From Methylobacterium sp. WL119 (GTDB taxonomy: Bacteria > Pseudomonadota > Alphaproteobacteria > Rhizobiales > Beijerinckiaceae): DNA of 51,913 nt. Under the pieces are notes generated by a model. It saw only the letters and a list, made by a program, of their open reading frames with translations. It was not told the origin of the DNA and made no database searches. Positions 46,444 through 51,913 of this stretch are shown here, piece by piece. How positions within the stretch are numbered: position 1 is the stretch's first letter; the number at the start of each line of letters is the position of its first letter. The stretch lies in contig NZ_VRUU01000027.1 in the NCBI RefSeq assembly GCF_008039875.1, forward strand, positions 1-51,913, in the 5' to 3' direction. The translations under genes and the position numbers were made by a program.

Positions 46444-46846
46444 CGCGGCCTCGATGGCGGCTGGTCGCGTCGTCATTCACCGACGCGAGCGAACGAACGA
46501 GATGCGGGCACCTTTTCCGTCCAGGCTGACGTAGCGAAGAAATGACACGTGTCTCCCCTCCCCCCCCTCTGCGGGGGGAGAATGGCCCGCGCAGCGGGTC
46601 GGGAGAGGGGAGCGCGCTGTCCGGATACGGCGCTCCCCTATCACGACCCTCGCTGACGCGAGGCCCACCCTCCCCCACAGAGGGGGGAGGGAAGGCGCGC
46701 TCATCAGCGACCGTTTGTGATGTGCGATTATCGTAGGCGTGGTGGGCCTGGGGCTTCTCGCCGTTCGAACCGGCACGCGCGGACGCGTCAGGGCCCTCTC
46801 GAAACCATGGCGCGTCTTCAATTAGCGCGACGCGCGCGACGCAAGC
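46444..46846. other. Intergenic region holding a structured repeat
   Basis: About 400 bases between the binding-protein gene and the converging beta-helix gene. The middle is the repeat element at 46552-46694. Outside it I see no gene. Confidence 0.5.
46552..46694. repeat. MITE-like structured element, about 143 bp
   Basis: The two ends are inverted copies of each other over about 33 bases (left core CCCCCTCTGCGGGGG; right core CCCCCACAGAGGGGGG), each itself palindromic. Between them are three further hairpins: CCCGC/GCGGG near 46586-46598, GGGGAGCGC/GCGCTCCCC at 46607-46638 and CCTCGC/GCGAGG at 46648-46663. There is no coding capacity. Related fragments occur at 1-39 and 5247-5275. Confidence 0.65.
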
Positions 46847-47866
46847 TCACCCGTGCCCGGCCTCGGCCTTGCGGTACTCGCGCCCGTGCTCGCAGTAGCC
46901 CTCGACGATGCGCACCATCATCGCGCGCTTGTCGGCATCGAGCGGGCCGAGAATGCGGGCCGGGCGGCCGCCCCAGAGATAGCCGCCCTCAAGCAGCTGG
47001 CCGGGATCGGTCGTGGCCCCTGCGGCGAGCATGACGTCGTCGGCGATCACCGTGCCGGGCGCGACCGTCGCGCCGATGCCGATCAGCGAGCGGGCGCCGA
47101 TGCGGCTGTCGCCGATGCGGACGTTGTGGCCGATCGTGGTGTCGCGGCCGATGACGACGCCCTCCCCTCGGGTGCGGATCACCGTGTTGTCCTGGATGTT
47201 GGTGTCGGCGCCGACCACGATCGGCCCGACCTCAGCATGGAGGTCGCACGAGAACAGCACGCTCGATCCGGCGCCGAGCCCGACGCGGCCGCGGATGCGG
47301 GCCGTGCTGGCGACGTAGACCGTCTCGTCGACCTCGGGCGGGTCGCCGGCGGCGACCGCGGCCGGATCGCCCGCGGCCTCGCGCAGGCGCTCGGCGCGCT
47401 CGTCGATCTCGGCCCGATCGATCGGGCGCTGCGGCTTGGCCGGGCTGCCGGCGTAGACGAAGCCGCCGGCGAGCTGGGCGCGCGGAAACACCGTCGCGCC
47501 GGCCTCGATCACGACGCCGTCGCCGACGCTCGCCCCGTCGAGGATCACCACGTCGTCCTCGATCACCACGTCGGACCCGACCGTGCAGGCATGAACCACG
47601 CTGTTGCGCCCGACCGTGACCCGGTCGCCGACGCGGGTGCCGTGGGTGAAGGTCGCGATGTGGACGGTGGAGCGGTGGCCGAGCCAGAACCGGTCGCCGA
47701 GCGTCACCGGCTGCCCGTCGGCGCGGATCACGCCGTCGTCGCCGATCCAGGCCTGGCTGCCGAGGCGGACGGCGCCGATCGCCGTGCTGCCGCGCCCGCA
47801 CCAGACGGGGCGGCTCGCGAATTCCGGCAGGACGCCATCGTAGGGCAGGATCAGTTCAGGCGTCAC
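46847..47866 (-). CDS. Double left-handed beta-helix protein (two gamma-carbonic-anhydrase-like domains)
   Basis: The 339-residue protein has two hexapeptide-repeat domains in tandem (about residues 15-160 and 185-325). Family gamma-carbonic anhydrases are about 175 residues with one domain. The first domain keeps His residues in STVHIATF and SVVHACTVG but has Arg in place of His in TVGRNS. The second has TIGHN but lacks the other two His. If aligned to methanogen Cam, the zinc ligands are divided between the halves. A sugar or amino acid acyltransferase is an alternative. GTG 47866 follows AAGGA. Confidence 0.8.
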   Translation of the reverse strand: MTPELILPYDGVLPEFASRPVWCGRGSTAIGAVRLGSQAWIGDDGVIRADGQPVTLGDRFWLGHRSTVHIATFTHGTRVGDRVTVGRNSVVHACTVGSDVVIEDDVVILDGASVGDGVVIEAGATVFPRAQLAGGFVYAGSPAKPQRPIDRAEIDERAERLREAAGDPAAVAAGDPPEVDETVYVASTARIRGRVGLGAGSSVLFSCDLHAEVGPIVVGADTNIQDNTVIRTRGEGVVIGRDTTIGHNVRIGDSRIGARSLIGIGATVAPGTVIADDVMLAAGATTDPGQLLEGGYLWGGRPARILGPLDADKRAMMVRIVEGYCEHGREYRKAEAGHG

Positions 47867-48008
47867 GTCTTCGTCCTTCGGCGCGGATCGGCCGCCCCCC
47901 GCGGAGAGCGGGCCGATATGCCATATAGGCGCAGGCGGTGGCCGAGTCAGGCGCAAGCGTGTTTCGTCGTCACGCCGCCGTCACCCGCGTCGCCGCGATG
48001 AGAGACCG

Positions 48009-48512
48009 ATGCCCGCTGCTTCCCTGCCCTCCGTCAGCATCCAAGCCGAGCCCTTCGACGTCGCCGCCGAGATCGACGCGCTGAACGCGCGGCTCGCCGG
48101 TCGCGCCGGCGCGGTCGTCACCTTCACCGGCCTGTGCCGCGACGAGGGCGGCCGGCTGACGGCGCTGGAGCTCGAGCATTATCCCGGCATGGCCGAAGCC
48201 GAAATCGGGCGCGTGGCGGCGGCGGCCGAAGCGCGCTGGCCGCTCCAGGCGGTCCGGGTGATCCATCGCTACGGCCGCGTCGCGCCGGGCGCGGGCATCG
48301 TGCTGGTGCTGACCGCATCGAGCCACCGCGTCGCGGCCTTCGAGGCGGCGAGCTTCCTGATGGACTACCTCAAGACGCGCGCCCCGTTCTGGAAGCGCGA
48401 GCATCTCGTCGACGGGACCACCGGCGGTTGGGTCGAGGCGGCGGAGGCGGACGACGCGGCCGCCGCGCGCTGGGCCGCGATCCTCGGTGCAGAGGCGGCG
48501 CCCGAGGGTTGA
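48009..48512 (+). CDS. moaE: MoaE, molybdopterin synthase catalytic subunit
   Basis: The 167-residue protein has VVTFTGLCRDEGG, LELEHYPGMAEAEI, VIHRYGRVAPGAGIVLV and the Lys-rich active-site stretch YLKTRAPFWKREH, all MoaE features. With MoaD it adds dithiolene sulfurs to precursor Z to form molybdopterin. MoaD is not adjacent in this window. ATG 48009 is chosen from the conserved start. Confidence 0.93.
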   Translation: MPAASLPSVSIQAEPFDVAAEIDALNARLAGRAGAVVTFTGLCRDEGGRLTALELEHYPGMAEAEIGRVAAAAEARWPLQAVRVIHRYGRVAPGAGIVLVLTASSHRVAAFEAASFLMDYLKTRAPFWKREHLVDGTTGGWVEAAEADDAAAARWAAILGAEAAPEG

Positions 48513-48570
48513 CCCGGGCGGCGCGGGGGCGCTCGTGAGCGCCGACGCCGCACCAATTTCGAAGGACGAC

Positions 48571-49737
48571 ATGGCCGAACCCAAGACCGAAGCGTTCGCC
48601 GGGCCCGTCGGCCCCTGGCGAGGGACGCTACCGCTCGCCGCATCCGGCATCGCCGTGGTGTCGTTCGTGGCGCTGCTGGCCCTGGCCTGGATGTCGGTGG
48701 CGACGCTGTTCCTGGTCTTCGCCGGGGTGCTCCTCGGCGTCTTCCTCGACGGGCTGACCCGTGGCCTCGGCCACGTCCTGCCCCTGCCCCGCGGCCTGCG
48801 GCTGACGATCGCCAGCCTCGCGGTCGCGGCGGCGGCCATCGGCCTGATCGGCTTCGGCGGCGCGACCGTGGTGCAGCAGGGGCGCGACCTCGGCCAGACG
48901 ATCAAGAGCCAGGCGGGCACGGTCACGTCGTGGCTGTCGTCCTACGGCATCGACCTGCCGATCCTCGACTCCGTCGGCGGCCCTGACGGCAAGGGCAAGG
49001 ACGAGAAGCCCGCGCCCAAGGACGACGCCAAGAAGCCGGAAGGCCTCGGCGGCCTCGCCTCGAGCGCGATCAAGAGCCCGGGCTCGCTCCTGTCGGATGC
49101 GGGCAACGTTCTGGGCCCGGCGGCGGCGGTGATCATCGGGCTGTTCAGCGCGCTCGGCAACGTGCTGGTGATCGTCTTCCTCGGCCTGTCCTTCGCCGCC
49201 GATCCGGCGAGCTACCGCGACGGGGTGCTGCGCTTCATCCCGCCCAGGAAGCGCGATCGCTGGTCGAAGGTGCTCGACGGGGCCGGCGAGACCCTGCGGC
49301 ATTGGCTGTTCGGCCAGCTCATCACGATGACGGTGATCTTCCTGTGCATCTGGGGCGGCCTCGCCTTCCTCGGCATCGGCGGCTCGCTGATTCTCGGGCT
49401 CCAGGCCGGCCTGCTGGCCTTCGTGCCGACGGTGGGTCCGCTCGTCGCCGGCGTGATCATCCTGCTGGCGAGCCTCGCCTCGGGGGTGAACGCGCTGCTC
49501 GGCGCGCTCGGCGTCTACCTGCTGGTGCAGTGCCTGGAGAGCTACGGGCTGACGCCGTTCATCCAGAAGCGTGCCCTCGACATCCCGCCGGCGACGATCT
49601 TCGCCGGGCAGCTCGTGCTCGGCGTGATCTTCGGCCTGTGGGGCATCGCGCTGGCCCTGCCGATGATGGCGTTGATCAAGGTGCTGCTGGAGCAGCTCTA
49701 CGTCGAGGACACGCTCGGCGAGGACGCCACCGTCTGA
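48571..49737 (+). CDS. AI-2E transporter (PerM/TqsA) family membrane protein
   Basis: The 388-residue protein has seven or eight helices, a long periplasmic-type central segment with a charged stretch GKGKDEKPAPKDDAKKP (about residues 150-168), which is unusual for its richness in Lys/Asp, and the C-terminal conserved LQAGLLAFVPTVGPLVAGV and LPMMALIKVLLEQLYVEDTLGE. Family members are annotated as AI-2 exporters or Na+/H+ antiporters; the true substrate is unknown. ATG 48571 follows AAGGA. Confidence 0.85.
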   Translation: MAEPKTEAFAGPVGPWRGTLPLAASGIAVVSFVALLALAWMSVATLFLVFAGVLLGVFLDGLTRGLGHVLPLPRGLRLTIASLAVAAAAIGLIGFGGATVVQQGRDLGQTIKSQAGTVTSWLSSYGIDLPILDSVGGPDGKGKDEKPAPKDDAKKPEGLGGLASSAIKSPGSLLSDAGNVLGPAAAVIIGLFSALGNVLVIVFLGLSFAADPASYRDGVLRFIPPRKRDRWSKVLDGAGETLRHWLFGQLITMTVIFLCIWGGLAFLGIGGSLILGLQAGLLAFVPTVGPLVAGVIILLASLASGVNALLGALGVYLLVQCLESYGLTPFIQKRALDIPPATIFAGQLVLGVIFGLWGIALALPMMALIKVLLEQLYVEDTLGEDATV

Positions 49738-49745
49738 CGCGCTGT

Positions 49746-49771
49746 GGGCGCCCTACCGTTCCAGGGCGCCC
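49746..49771. terminator. Hairpin at the converging ends of the AI-2E and amidase genes
   Basis: GGGCGCCCT and AGGGCGCCC are perfectly complementary with an 8-base loop. The amidase stop lies inside it. There is no T-run. It may terminate transcription from the left. Confidence 0.5.
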
Positions 49772-50988
49772 TCGATCATCGCGGCGACGGCGAGGGCCCG
49801 CCCGTCGTCGCCGAACCGAGCGATCACCTGCACGCCGACGGGTAGTCCGTCCCCTGGCACCGGCACGTTCACGCAGGGCACGCCCATCAGCGTCCACAGG
49901 CGGTTGAAGCGGGCGTCGCCCGTCGAGGCCAGCGTCCGCGGCGCGAAGCCGGGGGCCGAATAGGTCAGGATCGCGTCGAAATCCGAGAACAGCGTCTTCA
50001 GCAGGCGCCGCGCCCGGTGCGCCTTGCGGCGGGCGTCGTCGTAGGCGGCCGCGTCGAGCCCCTGCGCGGCGTCGAGCTGCGGACCGAGCCGCGGGCTCAG
50101 GGCGTCGCGATGGTGGGCGTATTCCCAGGCCAGCGCCTGGCGCGCCTCGAAATCCTGGATCGTCCCGTGGCTCTCGAACGCCGCGGCGAACTCCGCCGGC
50201 AGCGCGAAGTCGCGCACCAGCGCGCCCGCGCGCTCGGCCGCCTGCCGCGCACGGTCGAGCGCTCCTTGCGCCTCGGGCGCCGGGGCTTCGGCGTAGTCCT
50301 GCGTCACGACCATGACCCGCGGCGTGCCGGGCGCGGTGCCGCCGAGGTCGATCGCCGGACGGCCGGCGATCAGCGCCAGCGCGTGGGCGACGTCGCCGAT
50401 GCCGGCCCCGAACAGGCCAAGCGTGTCGAGCGCCCACGAGAACGTCTTCACGCCCACCGTCGGCAGCAGCCGGAACGACGGCTTGATCGCGGCGCAGCCG
50501 CAGAAGCTCGCCGGCCGGATCACCGAGCCGCCGGTCTGGGTGCCGAGGGCCAGCGGCAGCATCCCGGCCCCGACCGCGGCGGCGGAGCCCGCCGAGGAGC
50601 CGCCGGGCGTGTGGTTCGAATCGTGCGGGTTCGTGGTCTCGGTCGGGTCGACGCTGGCGAAGGACGAGGTCGTGGTCTTGGCCAGCGCCACCGCGCCCAG
50701 CGCCTTGAGCCGCATGACGATGGCGGCGTCGGCCTTCGGGCGCCAGCCGTCGTAGATCGGCGAGCCCATCTGCGTCGGCATCGCGGCGGTGTCGATGATG
50801 TCCTTGACGCCCACCGCGATCCCGGCGAGCGGCCCGGCATCGGTGACGGCGGGCGCGGGATCGGTAACGACGGTGGCGCGCACCACCGGATCGCGCGCGA
50901 GGATCGCCTCCTGCGACAGGCGGATTGCGCCCTCCGGCGTGAGGGTGCCGGCTTCGATGCGGCGGCGCAGGTCGACCAACGAGAGCAT
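49753..50988 (-). CDS. Amidase signature family protein
   Basis: The 411-residue hydrolase carries the Ser-cisSer-Lys triad: Lys62 (GVKD), Ser131 in PGGSSAGSAAAVGAG, and nucleophile Ser155 (TQTGGSVIRPASF). The family includes amidases, GatA and carbamoyl or aryl-amide hydrolases; substrate cannot be read from sequence. ATG 50988 follows AAGGA at 6 bases. It is a lone gene, converging on the AI-2E gene and diverging from the extensin-like gene. Confidence 0.87.
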   Translation of the reverse strand: MLSLVDLRRRIEAGTLTPEGAIRLSQEAILARDPVVRATVVTDPAPAVTDAGPLAGIAVGVKDIIDTAAMPTQMGSPIYDGWRPKADAAIVMRLKALGAVALAKTTTSSFASVDPTETTNPHDSNHTPGGSSAGSAAAVGAGMLPLALGTQTGGSVIRPASFCGCAAIKPSFRLLPTVGVKTFSWALDTLGLFGAGIGDVAHALALIAGRPAIDLGGTAPGTPRVMVVTQDYAEAPAPEAQGALDRARQAAERAGALVRDFALPAEFAAAFESHGTIQDFEARQALAWEYAHHRDALSPRLGPQLDAAQGLDAAAYDDARRKAHRARRLLKTLFSDFDAILTYSAPGFAPRTLASTGDARFNRLWTLMGVPCVNVPVPGDGLPVGVQVIARFGDDGRALAVAAMIEGALER

Positions 50989-51196
50989 CACGCGTCCTTG
51001 ACTTGAGGGCCCATCGCGAAGGCCGCCGGTTTCGGGGCGGGTCCGACGACGACCGCCGCGGGCGCCGGTGCAGGTTTCGTGCGCGGATGCGCGAAGGCCC
51101 GGCCGGCGGTGTCCGGGGCGTAGCACGCGCAAGGCCCCGCCGCGACGGCGGCAGCGTTAGCATCGCGTTTACGCGTCCGTGATCATTCTCCGCGTC

Positions 51197-51913
51197 ATGT
51201 GGCGTAGCGTTCTCGCATTCTCCGCCCTTGCGCTGTTCGGCGCGGGGCTCACCGGCTGTGCGATCAACAAGTTTGAGCGCCGCGACGCATGGCGCGACCA
51301 GGCCGAGCAGGTGTGCCTGGCCAAGAAGCTCGTCGAGCCGACCGAGTTCGTCGTCCCATCCAAGGAGATCGACGGGCCCGGCCCCTGCGGCATGACGCAG
51401 CCGTTCCGGGTGACGCGGCTCGGCGGCGGCGCCGTGGTCCTGAAGCAGCGCATGACGCTCGGCTGCCCGGCGCTCGCCGAAGCCGAGGCCTGGCTCGCCG
51501 ACACGATCCAGCCGGCGGCGAACCTGTATTTCGGCCAGCCGGTCGCCGAGATCAACGCCGGCTCCTACGCCTGCCGCGGGCGCAACAACCAGGTCGGCGC
51601 CAAGCTGTCCGAGCATTCCTTCGGCAACGCCATCGACGTGATGTCGTTCAAGCTCGCCGACGGCTACGTCATCACCGTCAAGGGTGGCTGGCGCGGCACG
51701 GAGGCCGAGCAGGGCTTCCTGCGCGAGGTCTTCATCGGAGCCTGCCAGCGCTTCACCACCGTGCTGGCGCCCGGATCCAACGTGTTCCACTACGACCACA
51801 TCCACGTCGACCTGGCGCGCCACGACCCGCGCGGGCTGAAGCGGATCTGCCAGCCGCTGATCAAGTTCACGCCACAGCTCGGCTCGGACAGCCCGCGGCC
51901 GATGTCCCGCCCC
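51197..51913 (+). CDS. Extensin-like C-terminal domain lipoprotein (3' end outside window)
   Basis: Open to the right window edge: 239 residues visible. The N-terminus is a lipoprotein signal (basic MWRS, hydrophobic core, lipobox LTGC). The body has HSFGNAIDVMSF and HYDHIHVDL, the metal-binding-like His/Asp patterns of the extensin-like C-terminal (D,D-carboxypeptidase-like) family, and several paired cysteines. It probably acts on or near peptidoglycan in the periplasm. An in-frame GTG at 51179 is an alternative start; neither has a clear ribosome site. Confidence 0.85.
   Translation, partial: MWRSVLAFSALALFGAGLTGCAINKFERRDAWRDQAEQVCLAKKLVEPTEFVVPSKEIDGPGPCGMTQPFRVTRLGGGAVVLKQRMTLGCPALAEAEAWLADTIQPAANLYFGQPVAEINAGSYACRGRNNQVGAKLSEHSFGNAIDVMSFKLADGYVITVKGGWRGTEAEQGFLREVFIGACQRFTTVLAPGSNVFHYDHIHVDLARHDPRGLKRICQPLIKFTPQLGSDSPRPMSRP

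Noticed and set aside
44154..46529. A 791-codon plus-strand frame spanning the symporter and binding-protein genes
   Set aside because: It crosses an intergenic gap and yields an Arg/Ala-rich low-complexity product, the usual shadow in very GC-rich DNA.

Overview
The window is very GC-rich and densely packed. It reads as chromosomal DNA of an alphaproteobacterium of the Hyphomicrobiales (Rhizobiales), most like Methylobacterium or a close relative. That placement is inferred from base composition, heavy use of ATGA/GTGA stop-start overlaps, the aerobic cob gene set, ExoD, BcsS, Zur/ZnuCB and the liv operon layout. I could run no database search. I see no rRNA, tRNA, CRISPR array, transposase or phage gene.

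Bases 1-7460 hold an aerobic (late cobalt insertion) cobalamin cluster: cobG (its start lies outside the window), cobH, cobI, cobJ, cobL, cobE, cobM and cobB, translationally coupled on the plus strand. cobK lies antisense and exactly fills the gap between cobJ and cobL. An XRE regulator faces the cluster. From 8.3 to 15.0 kb come an HmuQ-like haem monooxygenase, a polyprenyl-phosphate sugar transferase, a zinc island (zur, a Zur-box-like palindrome, a 44-codon membrane miniprotein, znuC and znuB, but no znuA), exoD and bcsS. A Phd/VapC toxin-antitoxin pair follows.

From 15.7 to 19.2 kb a divergent group pairs an FeS-BCP (CryB-type) photolyase and an SDR lacking the catalytic tyrosine with a formyltransferase and a DUF2256 protein. 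From 19.2 to 21.9 kb an operon for molybdenum-hydroxylase maturation (split XdhC, a MoeA-like protein, MocA) has no hydroxylase structural genes beside it. Then come a beta-hydroxyacid dehydrogenase, an OmpR/EnvZ-type two-component system, a GhrA-like reductase, glyoxalase I, a histidine phosphatase, a conserved hypothetical gene, a NicO metal exporter with its DUF1007 partner, an Orn/Lys/Arg decarboxylase with an overlapping acetyltransferase, and an Old Yellow Enzyme.

From 34.5 to 46.4 kb the window is mainly amino-acid uptake: a gltIJKL-type ABC operon with a very stable hairpin after the binding-protein gene, a complete liv operon (livHMGF, a small membrane protein, livK), a DctA/GltP symporter and a second GltI-like binding protein. 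A highly structured, MITE-like repeat follows; related GC-rich palindromes occur inside cobG and in the tail of cobE. The right end carries a double left-handed beta-helix protein resembling two fused gamma-carbonic anhydrases, moaE, an AI-2E/PerM family permease, an amidase and an extensin-like lipoprotein that runs off the window.

The features I would look at first are the antisense cobK in a non-contiguous operon, the zinc-locus miniprotein, the photolyase/SDR/formyltransferase/DUF2256 group, the double beta-helix protein with its zinc ligands divided between the two halves, and the structured repeat element.
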